This document shows positions 7,482 through 14,766 of a DNA stretch of 17,469 nt, in pieces. A program made the position numbers and the translations under genes. The notes below the pieces were generated by a model. The model was not told the origin of the DNA. It saw only the letters and a list, made by a program, of their open reading frames with translations, and did not search any database. Position 1 is the stretch's first letter. Each line of letters begins with the position of its first letter. Location of the stretch: contig DAOTWB010000066.1 of NCBI GenBank assembly GCA_034436235.1, forward strand, positions 1 through 17,469, written 5' to 3'. The stretch comes from CP2-2F sp034436235. Lineage in GTDB: Bacteria; Chloroflexota; Anaerolineae; Aggregatilineales; UBA2796.

Positions 7482-7522
7482 GCGCAGGCGAGGCAGGCTG
7501 CACAGCCTGCCTCACGCTCACT
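7477..7522 (+). terminator. Long two-tier hairpin at the end of the SDR gene
   Basis: The inner arms, GAGGCAGGCTG (7490-7500) and CAGCCTGCCTC (7503-7513), are perfectly complementary. The outer arms, AGTGAGCG (7477-7484) and CGCTCACT (7515-7522), add eight pairs and include the SDR stop codon at 7479-7481. No clean U-tract follows (GTAGTATATTTG), so it may be an imperfect terminator or an mRNA 3'-end stabiliser. The structure is near-symmetric and could act on both strands. Confidence 0.6.
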
Positions 7523-7565
7523 GTAGTATATTTGATCGGCGTCTACTCTACTCAAAAAGCGATAC

Positions 7566-8333
7566 ATGCATCAGCGGCAAGCGATCATCGAGCGCATCAG
7601 GCGCATCTCGGCAGGCGTGCAGCGCCTTGAGCTGGCAGTTGAGCCGCCGCAACAAGCGCTGAGCGGCGGACAATTCTTCCTTGCGCGCACAACCGCTGCA
7701 TACGATCCATATCTGCGCGAAGCATGGCTGCCTGTCGCGCTGAACGATAAGACGATCATCGTCGAGCGACCGACGCGCTATCAGTATCTGCCCAATCAAG
7801 TGGTGGATTTGCTCGGTCCGCTTGGCAGGCCGTTTCCCTTGCGCGACTCAGCGCGAACGCTCTTGCTGATCGCCTATGAAGCGACGCCATCCATTTTCCT
7901 GCTCATGCTGCAGAGCGCGTTGGCGCGCAACAGCGCCGCGACGCTCGTCCTGATCGGACAGGCGCGGCAGTATCCGCTGGAAGCGTTGCCTTCCGCCTTA
8001 GAAGTCATCCGCGCTGAGCATCACGAGACTTGGGCAGAGCGCGCGCAGCACATCGCATGGGCAGATCAAATTTTCGCCGTGGCGCCGCCGCCTTACGACG
8101 TGCCTGCTTACATGCGCCTTTTGGAAGATGCACAGCGCGTCCGTCATGCAGTGAGCGCTGAGCTGCTCTACGGCATTTTTCAGCCGCCGATGCCGTGCGG
8201 AATCGGCGCGTGCCAAGCCTGCCTTGTGCGCTTGCAAAACGGCGACGAAGTGCCTGCCTGCACAGACGGCATGGCGTTCGATCTGACGCGCGTCAATCTG
8301 CTGCAAAACTTGGCGGATAGCGCAGGAGCGTGA
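7566..8333 (+). CDS. PyrK-like [2Fe-2S] electron-transfer protein, divergent
   Basis: The 255-residue protein resembles PyrK, the electron-transfer subunit of class 1B dihydroorotate dehydrogenase. The C-terminal [2Fe-2S] cluster site is complete: C211, C216, C219 and C232 in a C-x4-C-x2-C-x12-C pattern (MPCGIGACQACL). LLGPLGRPF at 82-90 matches the PyrK/ferredoxin-reductase barrel. However, the segment where PyrK has its glycine-rich NAD site (V-G-G-G-I-G) reads LLLIAYEATPSIF at 99-111, and the flavin-binding R-x-x-S-I motif is also not recognisable. Direct NADH oxidation is therefore doubtful. Four bases separate it from the PyrD-like gene, so the two products probably form a complex. ATG 7566 has no clear ribosome-binding site. 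Confidence 0.8.
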   Translation: MHQRQAIIERIRRISAGVQRLELAVEPPQQALSGGQFFLARTTAAYDPYLREAWLPVALNDKTIIVERPTRYQYLPNQVVDLLGPLGRPFPLRDSARTLLLIAYEATPSIFLLMLQSALARNSAATLVLIGQARQYPLEALPSALEVIRAEHHETWAERAQHIAWADQIFAVAPPPYDVPAYMRLLEDAQRVRHAVSAELLYGIFQPPMPCGIGACQACLVRLQNGDEVPACTDGMAFDLTRVNLLQNLADSAGA

Positions 8334-8337
8334 AGCG

Positions 8338-9267
8338 ATGCTTGAGATCACGACGGGCAAAATGACGCTGCGCTTGAGCCGCCCTGTGATAGGCGCTTCA
8401 GGCGCGTTCGGCTTCGCAGGCGAGTACGGCAAGTTGCTCGATCTGAGCTTGCTCGGCGCGCTGGTGACCAATCCGATATCGCTCAAGGCGCGCCGCGCCG
8501 CATCAGGCACGCGCGTCGTGCCGTTGGATAGCGGCGTGCTGATCCACACAGGGCTGCCCAACGGCGGCATTCACAAGATGCATCGCCAACACGCCGCCAA
8601 ATGGCGCACCAGTCCGATTCCTGTGATCATGCATCTGATCGGCGCGCCTGAAGATTTGGCGGAATGCGCCGCCTTCCTCGATCAGCAAGCTGAGATCGCC
8701 GCCATTGAGCTGGGCATCAACGATACGCTGACTGCGCGCGAGACGCGCACAACGGTCGCCACAGTGCGCACGCGCACACAACTGCCGCTCCTGGCGAAGC
8801 TGCCGCTCTACCAAGCGGTCAATTTAGCAGCAGCAGCAGCCGATGGCGGCGCGGACGCGCTGGTGATCGCGGCGCCGCCGCGCGGCACAGCGCGCGATCC
8901 GCTCAGCGGACAGTTGATCGGCGGCAGAGTGTACGGCGCTTGGCTGAAGCCGCTCGCCGTGCGCGTTGTCGGTCAGCTGACGCCGCGCCTGAGCATCCCG
9001 ATCATCGGTTGCGGCGGCATTCATCATCCTGATGACGCGCGCGATTTCTTCGAAGCAGGCGCGCGCGCCGTGCAGCTCGATTCGGTCGTCTGGGCGCGCC
9101 CGGAGATGGTGATCGCCATCGCCAAAGCGTTCAGCGGCGGCGAACTGACGCGCATGTCAGGCGCGCTGGCAGATGAATGGCGTCCGCTTGGCGAGCCTGC
9201 TGAGCGGCGCACAACGCTAATTCCCGCGCCGCCGCCGCCGCACGTGCCGTCGCCGCCTGAAATCTAG
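8338..9267 (+). CDS. PyrD-like FMN flavoprotein with eroded active site
   Basis: This 309-residue protein has the fold of class 1B dihydroorotate dehydrogenase. ASGAFGFAGEY is at 20-30, GALVTNPISL at 40-49, K154 in LLAKLPL aligns with the FMN-contacting lysine, and IIGCGGIHHPDDA (222-234) aligns with the FMN-phosphate loop. The residues for orotate chemistry are missing. Where the family has N-I-S-C-P-N with the catalytic cysteine, this reads GINDTL at 126-131. The N-A-x-G-L-x-N substrate loop reads IHTGLPN at 69-75, and the I-N-T motif before G-G-L-S-G-P is absent. I infer an FMN oxidoreductase acting on something other than dihydroorotate, or an inactive paralogue. AGGAG at 8324-8328 sets the start. 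The stop directly abuts that of ilvE. The C-terminus is Pro-rich. Confidence 0.82.
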   Translation: MLEITTGKMTLRLSRPVIGASGAFGFAGEYGKLLDLSLLGALVTNPISLKARRAASGTRVVPLDSGVLIHTGLPNGGIHKMHRQHAAKWRTSPIPVIMHLIGAPEDLAECAAFLDQQAEIAAIELGINDTLTARETRTTVATVRTRTQLPLLAKLPLYQAVNLAAAAADGGADALVIAAPPRGTARDPLSGQLIGGRVYGAWLKPLAVRVVGQLTPRLSIPIIGCGGIHHPDDARDFFEAGARAVQLDSVVWARPEMVIAIAKAFSGGELTRMSGALADEWRPLGEPAERRTTLIPAPPPPHVPSPPEI

Positions 9268-10212
9268 CTAATCGGCGCTGATCGTCTCGCTGGCGTAGAC
9301 AGGATACAGCCAGTGCGCATATTGCGGCACATTGCCGCGCACCACGTTGAAGAACAGCTCGCGCAGCGCACGGACGAACTCGCCCATCTTGCCGCCGCCG
9401 ATCGGACGATGATCCACATAGGCGACTGCCGCCACTTGCACGCCTGTGCCACACAGGAAAATTTCATCCGCCACGTACAGCTCGCTGCGGTCGATCTCGC
9501 GCTCGATCACCTCGTAGCCCATCTGCTCTGGAATCAGCGTGCAGAGCGTGCGCCGCACAATGCCTTCCAAGATATTGGCGTGGACAGGCGGCGTGATCAC
9601 TTTGCCGTTGCGCAGCATGAACAGGTTCGCTGCGCTCGCCTCTGAGACGTGACCGTCTTGATTCAGCACGACGGCTTCATCGTGTCCGTTGAGCATCACT
9701 TCGGTCTTGATCAGGGCTGAGTTCACGTAAGCGCCGCTGATCTTGCCGCGCACAGGAATGGCGGTGTCGTCCACGCGCCGCCACGTGGACGTGCCGAGCT
9801 TGAGACCTTCTTCATGCTCAAGATAGCTGCCGAACGGAATGGCGAAGATGGTCAGATCATGCTCAAGGTTGTGCAGGCGCACGCCGATGCCTTCGTGCGA
9901 TTTATAGACCAGCGGTCGGATGTATGTATCTTGGCGATAGCCTTCGTGGCGCAGCAGGTCAACCAGGATGGCGCGCAGCTGCTCAGGCGTGTACGGCACA
10001 TCCATCAGGATCATCTCGGCAGATTGCTTCAGGCGCGCAAAGTGATCGAGCGGACGGAATAGGTACAGCTCGCCTTTCGCTTCATTCCAATAGCCGCGCA
10101 TGCCGCCGAAGACCGCTGTGCCGTAGTTCAAGGCGTGCGTCATCACGCTGACCTTCGCCTGCTCGATTGGGACAATTTTTCCTTGAAAAAAGGCAAAACG
10201 TGGGCTGCTCAT
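9268..10212 (-). CDS. ilvE: Branched-chain amino acid aminotransferase
   Basis: IlvE is the PLP-dependent class IV aminotransferase that interconverts leucine, isoleucine and valine with their 2-oxo acids. The 314-residue product has the usual length and motifs: HALNYGTAVFGGMRGY near the N-terminus, the PLP lysine K157 in GKISGAYVNSALIKTE, EASAANLFM at 191-199, and GTGVQVAAV near the C-terminus. I place the start at 10212, because AAGGAG (plus-strand CTCCTT at 10219-10224) lies six bases before it; the alternative ATG at 10230 adds six residues and lacks a site. The gene is monocistronic here, opposite to both neighbours, with no leucine-biosynthesis genes beside it. Confidence 0.96.
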   Translation of the reverse strand: MSSPRFAFFQGKIVPIEQAKVSVMTHALNYGTAVFGGMRGYWNEAKGELYLFRPLDHFARLKQSAEMILMDVPYTPEQLRAILVDLLRHEGYRQDTYIRPLVYKSHEGIGVRLHNLEHDLTIFAIPFGSYLEHEEGLKLGTSTWRRVDDTAIPVRGKISGAYVNSALIKTEVMLNGHDEAVVLNQDGHVSEASAANLFMLRNGKVITPPVHANILEGIVRRTLCTLIPEQMGYEVIEREIDRSELYVADEIFLCGTGVQVAAVAYVDHRPIGGGKMGEFVRALRELFFNVVRGNVPQYAHWLYPVYASETISAD

Positions 10213-10250
10213 CAGAAGCTCCTTAACCATATAGGCAATACCATAGCCTT

Positions 10251-10256
10251 ATTGTA
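10251..10256 (-). promoter_or_regulatory. -10-like TACAAT of ilvE
   Basis: TACAAT on the minus strand lies 38 bases before the ilvE start; no good -35 is visible. Between it and the gene the motif ACCATA occurs twice, 14 bases apart (10226-10231 and 10240-10245), and could form an operator, but this is weak. Confidence 0.35.
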
Positions 10257-10317
10257 GATCGAACGGCGCGAAATAGCGAGTGCGCAGCGCTGCGCTGCGA
10301 TCCAAGAGCGCGATCTG

Positions 10318-10326
10318 TGGTATGCT
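10318..10326 (+). promoter_or_regulatory. Extended -10 element before the GT4 gene
   Basis: TGG-TATGCT is an extended -10 (TG-n-hexamer) 29 bases before ATG 10356, at the head of the polysaccharide genes. No -35 is evident, as is common for extended -10 promoters. Confidence 0.35.
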
Positions 10327-10355
10327 GAGAGAAAGTTACAGCTCAAAGTGAAAAG

Positions 10356-11534
10356 ATGCCGATGAACATTCTGTACAGCTTGCCGCATCCTGCCGATAGT
10401 CTCGACTCGGGACAGGCAGGGCATGTCGTTCGCGCCACAGCGCTGCTAGGCGCGCTTGAGTCGCTCGGTCATCATGTGCAGCGCGTGGAAGCCGCCAAAA
10501 GCGGCAGCGCCAAAGCCTCTGTCAGCTTGTATCGCAATTATGTGAAAAAATTGCTGCCGCGTCCGCTGGCGCTGCGCCTGCGCGACCGAATGCGCATTCG
10601 GCATGGCGAGCGTTACACGCAAAAGCTGCTCGCCCTGATCGCGCGCCAGAAGCCTGATCTGATCCTTGAGACGCACATCGCCTTCAGCCGCGCAGGAATG
10701 CTCGCCAGCCGCGCGAGCGGCGTGCCGCTTGTGCTGGATGACGTGGCGCCTGCTTGGGAAGAAGAGCAGCAATACGGCGTCGGCTTGAAGCGCGCCGCGC
10801 GCGCCATTCACAAGGAAGTGACGGCGCAAGCGCGCTTATTGGTCGCCGTCAATCAGACCTTGCGCCAGCATCTGCTGGCGGATGGACAGCCTGCTGAGAA
10901 AGTCGTCGTCGTGCCGAACGGCATAGACGCGAGTCTCTTCCGCGCCGATTTAGATGGCGCGCCGATCCGCGCGCGCTACGGCATTCCGCCTGAAGCGATT
11001 GTGATCGGTTTCGTCGGCTCGTTTCAGCCATATCATCGCGTGGATTTGCTCTTGCGCGCCTTCGCACAGGTCGCGGATGCGCGCGCGCGCTTGCTGTTAG
11101 TCGGTCAGGGCATCACGAGCGCGGCTTCGCAGGCGCTGGCTGAGCAGCTGGGCATTACGGCGCGGACAATCTTCACAGGCAGCGTGCCATACGCGCAAGT
11201 GCCGAGCTACCTCGCCGCTGCCGATATCGCCATCATGCCTGCCACGAACGATTACGGCAATCCGATGAAGGTCTATGAGTACATGGCGATGGGCAAGGTT
11301 GTGGTCGCGCCTGAGCAGCCGACCATCGCTGAGATCGCGACGCACGGCGAGAACGCCTATCTCTTCGCGCGCGAAGATGTGACGGCGATGGCAGCCGCGC
11401 TGAACGCGCTGATCGCCGACTCAGCCTTGCGCGAGCAGCTCGGTGCGCAAGGACGCCAACACGCCGCCGAGCAGACTTGGCAGAAGCGCGCCAAGCAACT
11501 GATTGAAGCGTTCCGCGCACTCAGCGCTAACTAA
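10356..11534 (+). CDS. GT4-family glycosyltransferase
   Basis: The 392-residue cytosolic protein has the two Rossmann halves of a GT-B enzyme. The acceptor-side domain begins N-I-L-Y-S-L-P and has a glycine/serine loop near residues 18-23. The donor-binding domain begins after VVVVPNGID (183-191), with IGFVGSFQPYHRVDLLLRAF at 217-236 and the nucleotide-sugar motif GNPMKVYEYMAMGKVVVAPE at 301-320. It probably adds a sugar to a lipid-linked surface polysaccharide, judging from the initiating transferase, GT2 enzyme and flippase downstream; the sugar cannot be predicted. ATGs at 10356 and 10362 are both possible and neither has a strong ribosome-binding site. A 231-base leader separates it from the next gene. 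Confidence 0.9.
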   Translation: MPMNILYSLPHPADSLDSGQAGHVVRATALLGALESLGHHVQRVEAAKSGSAKASVSLYRNYVKKLLPRPLALRLRDRMRIRHGERYTQKLLALIARQKPDLILETHIAFSRAGMLASRASGVPLVLDDVAPAWEEEQQYGVGLKRAARAIHKEVTAQARLLVAVNQTLRQHLLADGQPAEKVVVVPNGIDASLFRADLDGAPIRARYGIPPEAIVIGFVGSFQPYHRVDLLLRAFAQVADARARLLLVGQGITSAASQALAEQLGITARTIFTGSVPYAQVPSYLAAADIAIMPATNDYGNPMKVYEYMAMGKVVVAPEQPTIAEIATHGENAYLFAREDVTAMAAALNALIADSALREQLGAQGRQHAAEQTWQKRAKQLIEAFRALSAN

Positions 11535-11608
11535 AATAACAACCTTAGTAACAAGCTGTGAATTTTTCGTAAATTTTTGTGCAGCAAGCCGCTGTGTTCG
11601 GCGATCTG

Positions 11609-11617
11609 TGCTATAGT
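11609..11617 (+). promoter_or_regulatory. Extended -10 promoter of the sugar-transferase operon
   Basis: TG-C-TATAGT is a near-consensus extended -10. Upstream, two A/T tracts (AATTTTT at 11551-11557 and again at 11572-11578) sit where an UP element would be expected. The predicted start near 11624 gives a 5' leader of about 140 bases before ATG 11766. Confidence 0.5.
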
Positions 11618-11659
11618 GAGTGGGTCGTGGTGCGCCCTAGCTGCACAAGCGATTGCCGA

Positions 11660-11710
11660 GCGCGAGCTGCGCCATGTAAAGCGCAGTCCTGATCGCGCGT
11701 TTATTGTTTT
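11660..11710 (+). terminator. Attenuator-like hairpin in the 5' leader
   Basis: Nested arms GCGCGA (11660-11665)/TCGCGC (11693-11698) and CTGCGC (11667-11672)/GCGCAG (11681-11686), with loop CATGTAAA, are followed by the U-rich GTTTATTGTTTT (11699-11710). This has the shape of an intrinsic terminator lying between the promoter and the sugar-transferase gene. An upstream TGCGC (11631-11635) could pair with GCGCA (11681-11685) instead, which would disrupt the inner stem. I infer possible attenuation and cannot match it to a known riboswitch class. Confidence 0.45.
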
Positions 11711-11765
11711 CATACTTGGACGCATTTGGTGGGCGTGGTTTTGAGCAGGTGAGGAGCTCGTTCTG

Positions 11766-13553
11766 ATGGCAAAGTTTCGGTTGCTGTTGATTCTGCTGAC
11801 AGGATGGCTGTTCCTGATGTTCAATCTCGCCCGTCCTGATATTCTGATCGGGACGGTTGATTTTCCGCTCGATCTCTCGTCGCTCGTGTTCGTGGTCGCC
11901 ACTTTTGTGGCAGTCGCGATCCTGCTCATGCCCGATCTGGCGCGCATTCGCCTTGAGTTCACCTTCGGCGCGACGCTCTTGCTGTACGTCTTCCTGCGCC
12001 TGACCTTCGTGCCGTTCAAAGGCGTGGCAGCTACTGATCCGCGCCGCGCCGTGTATTTGGTCGTCGCTGAAGTGCTGGTGTTGTTCATCTCGCTCATCTT
12101 GGTGCGCGCCGTCTCGTTAGCCGTCACCAGCTTTGAGAAAGCGGTCGAGAACATCGTCCTGCGTCCCAGCAAGCTGCGCATACTGCCGCAGACCGAAGGC
12201 GAAGAGGCGATCAACGGCGAGCTGTTTCGCGCGCGCCGCTTCGACCGTCCTGTCGCCTTCGTTTTGATTGACCTGAGCGTTTTGGAGAAACTGCTGGTCA
12301 AAAAGCGCATGACGCTGGAAGGCGTCTTCCAAAAGCACTACGCGCAGACGCGCATTGCGCAGATCGTGGAAGCCACGCTCTATCAGACCGACGTGGTCAC
12401 TTGGCATGGCGAGAACCTGTTCATCTGCCTGCCTGAGACAACGCGCGAAGAAGCGCTGAAGACTGCGCAAGAGCTGGATCAGCTGATCCAGCTGCGCCTT
12501 GACCTGAAGCTGCCGATGGGCGTGGTCGCCTTTCCTCAGGACGGCTTGATCTACGGCGACTTGGTCGAGGCGGCAGTGCGCAACGCCGGCTTGCTGACTC
12601 AAGAAGAAGAGCGCGCCGCTGTAGCCGTCAAACGCGGCACAGGTATCTTACCGAAGCTCGAAGTGGATGTGGCGGAAGGCGCGATCGAAGCGACGCCGCC
12701 AAAAGAGCCTGCGCTCAGAGGCGAAGCGGCAGCCATCAGCGCAGGCGCGGCAGCCGCCGCCTTGCCCATGCCCGTCAGCGTCAATCCGATCCGCAAGCTG
12801 ATTGACGCCTACCGCAATCTGTACGATGTGCTGCCCGTGCCTGAAGTTGGCAAGAAGCGCATCGGCTCAGAGCGCCCTAAAGACCCTGACTTCTGGGTGA
12901 CGCTCTTGCCGTATCAGAGCGCCAGCGCGCGCGCCTTCTACCGCGTCTTCAAGCGCATCTTCGACCTGAGCTTGACGCTCGGCACGGCGCCGCTGTGGCT
13001 GCCGCTCATGCTGCTGATCGCGCTCTTGGTCTACCTCGATAGCGGCAGACCGATCTTCTTCACGCAAGAGCGAACTGGGCGCGGCGGCAAGCGCTTCAAG
13101 ATGTACAAATTCCGCACGATGGTGCCGAACGCTGAGGAACTGCTCAAGGAATTGGCTGCCAAAGGTCTGGCGAAGCTGGACGCTAAAGGCAAGCTGGCTG
13201 AGCCGCTCAAATTGGAGCGCGATCCGCGCGTGACGCGCATCGGGCGCTTTTTGCGCAAGACCAGCCTCGATGAGCTGCCGCAACTCTTGAATGTGATCAG
13301 AGGCGATATGAGCCTAGTCGGTCCGCGCCCGACCAGCTGGGACTTGGGCAGCTACACGCTGCTGCAGACCGAGCGCCTGAGCGTGCAGCCCGGCATCACC
13401 GGCTTGTGGCAGGTCTATGGGCGCGGCGACACTGACTTCAGCAGTTGGGTGCAGTGGGACGTGCTGTACATCGAGAAGATGAGCCTGACGCTGGACGTGA
13501 AAATCTTGATCCGCACAGTGGCTCAGGTTCTGAGGCGGCGCGGCGCGCGTTGA
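11766..13553 (+). CDS. Polyprenyl-phosphate sugar-1-phosphate transferase with degenerate GGDEF-like domain
   Basis: Three parts are visible in 595 residues. Residues 1-120 contain about four hydrophobic helices (near 5-19, 38-54, 68-80 and 97-118). Residues about 150-275 resemble a diguanylate-cyclase fold: RARRFDRPVAFVLIDL at 155-170, TWHGENLFICLPET at 212-225, and MGVVAFPQDG near 251-260. The GGDEF signature has become H-G-E-N-L-F and the inhibitory RxxD reads YQTD, so cyclase activity is unlikely. After a low-complexity linker (about 290-370), residues 391-595 are a full bacterial sugar transferase: a membrane helix near 400-424, FKMYKFRTM at 444-452, LRKTSLDELPQLLNV at 496-510 and SLVGPRP at 516-522. 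It would start a surface glycan on undecaprenyl phosphate. GAGGAG at 11751-11756 sets the start. Confidence 0.88.
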   Translation: MAKFRLLLILLTGWLFLMFNLARPDILIGTVDFPLDLSSLVFVVATFVAVAILLMPDLARIRLEFTFGATLLLYVFLRLTFVPFKGVAATDPRRAVYLVVAEVLVLFISLILVRAVSLAVTSFEKAVENIVLRPSKLRILPQTEGEEAINGELFRARRFDRPVAFVLIDLSVLEKLLVKKRMTLEGVFQKHYAQTRIAQIVEATLYQTDVVTWHGENLFICLPETTREEALKTAQELDQLIQLRLDLKLPMGVVAFPQDGLIYGDLVEAAVRNAGLLTQEEERAAVAVKRGTGILPKLEVDVAEGAIEATPPKEPALRGEAAAISAGAAAAALPMPVSVNPIRKLIDAYRNLYDVLPVPEVGKKRIGSERPKDPDFWVTLLPYQSASARAFYRVFKRIFDLSLTLGTAPLWLPLMLLIALLVYLDSGRPIFFTQERTGRGGKRFKMYKFRTMVPNAEELLKELAAKGLAKLDAKGKLAEPLKLERDPRVTRIGRFLRKTSLDELPQLLNVIRGDMSLVGPRPTSWDLGSYTLLQTERLSVQPGITGLWQVYGRGDTDFSSWVQWDVLYIEKMSLTLDVKILIRTVAQVLRRRGAR

Positions 13554-13563
13554 GCGGACGGCT

Positions 13564-14739
13564 ATGATCGCGATCTTGTCCATCCTGTTTTGGTTGAGCG
13601 GCGCCGCGCTGTTTTGGACGTATTTTGGCTATCCGCTGCTGATGGCGCTGCGCGCTAAGCTGGCGGCGCGTCCGATCCAGCGCGATGAGCGCTACCTGCC
13701 GAGCCTGAGCTTGCTGATCCCTGCTTATAATGAAGCTGACGTGATCCGCGCCAAGCTGGAGAACGCGCTCAGCTTGGATTATCCATCAGATCGGCTGCAG
13801 ATCATCGTGGTGGATGATGGCAGCACTGACGGCACAGCTGAGATTGTGCGCGAGTTCGCAGGGCGCGGCGTGACGCTGCTCCAGCAAGCGCAGCGCGGCG
13901 GCAAAATGGCGGGCGTCAATCGCGGCTTTGAAGCTGCGACAGGCGAGCTGGTAGTGCTGAGCGACGCCTCGCCGATCTACGAGCCGAATGCGCTGCGCTT
14001 GCTGGCGCGCAACTTCGCCGATCCGAGCGTCGGCGTCGTCGTCGGCGCGTTGCGCGTCTGGGACGCGGAAAACGCGGTCGCCAAGCCTGCTGGCTTGTAT
14101 TGGCGGTACGAATCGGCGTTGCGCCGCTGGGAAAGCCTGACGGGCAGCACAGTGGCTGTGCATGGCAATATGTTCGCTGTGCGGCGCGCGCTATACCGTC
14201 CGTTGCGCAGGCACACCATCAACGATGAATTCAGCATCGCGATGGAAGTGATGCGGCAAGGCTACCGCGTGGTCTACGAGCCGCAGGCGATCAGCTACGA
14301 CATGGCGAGCGCGACCATGCAGGATGAACTCAAGCGTCGCGCGCGCATCAACGCCGGACGCTTCCAAGCGCTCTTCTCGGCAGGCTACCTCAAAGCGCCA
14401 ACGCCTGATCTGACCTTCCGCCTGATCTCGCACAAGCTGTTGCGTCCGCTGACGCCTGTATTCATGCTGATCGCATTCATCGCGTCGTTCGCCTTGATGG
14501 TCTTGAGCGCGCTCAGCTCAGATAGCGCTTTTTGGTTCTGGCTGCTCGCCTTCTTCGCTCAAGATGCCTTCTACATGCTCGCTTTCGCAGGCTATCTGGC
14601 TGAGCGCAACGGACGCAGCCACAAGCTCTTGAGCGTGCCATATTTTTTCGTCAGCTCAAACCTTGCCGCGCTGGTCGGCTTATGGCGCTGGCTGCGCAAT
14701 CGGCAGAGCGTGACATGGCAAAAACGCACCAATCTCTGA
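13564..14739 (+). CDS. Membrane GT2-family glycosyltransferase
   Basis: The 391-residue protein has an N-terminal anchor helix at 3-25 and a GT-A catalytic domain: SLLIPAYNEADV at 49-60, IIVVDDGSTDGT at 80-91, the DxD-type VLSDASPIYEP at 131-141 (D-A-S instead of D-A-D), TINDEF at 218-223 as the acid/base region, and RRARINAGRFQAL at 258-270 in the Q/RxxRW-like position. Two or three hydrophobic helices close the protein (about 303-385). This layout is that of processive or lipid-linked-oligosaccharide glycosyltransferases. The gene begins 10 bases after the sugar-transferase gene and belongs to the same operon; its ribosome-binding site is weak. The donor sugar is not predictable. Confidence 0.92.
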   Translation: MIAILSILFWLSGAALFWTYFGYPLLMALRAKLAARPIQRDERYLPSLSLLIPAYNEADVIRAKLENALSLDYPSDRLQIIVVDDGSTDGTAEIVREFAGRGVTLLQQAQRGGKMAGVNRGFEAATGELVVLSDASPIYEPNALRLLARNFADPSVGVVVGALRVWDAENAVAKPAGLYWRYESALRRWESLTGSTVAVHGNMFAVRRALYRPLRRHTINDEFSIAMEVMRQGYRVVYEPQAISYDMASATMQDELKRRARINAGRFQALFSAGYLKAPTPDLTFRLISHKLLRPLTPVFMLIAFIASFALMVLSALSSDSAFWFWLLAFFAQDAFYMLAFAGYLAERNGRSHKLLSVPYFFVSSNLAALVGLWRWLRNRQSVTWQKRTNL

Positions 14740-14766
14740 ACGACCTGAACAATACAGGAACACACA

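Noticed and set aside
10213..10230. Earlier ATG for ilvE
   Set aside because: AAGGAG falls between the two ATGs and is well placed only for the second (10212).
11618..11765. Known riboswitch class (for example c-di-GMP) in the sugar-transferase leader
   Set aside because: I could not match the conserved core of any riboswitch that I know; only the hairpin with U-run is supported.
11531..12310. 259-residue frame antisense to the start of the sugar-transferase gene
   Set aside because: It is low-complexity Ser/Arg/Thr-rich sequence and crosses the predicted promoter and attenuator; typical antisense artefact.
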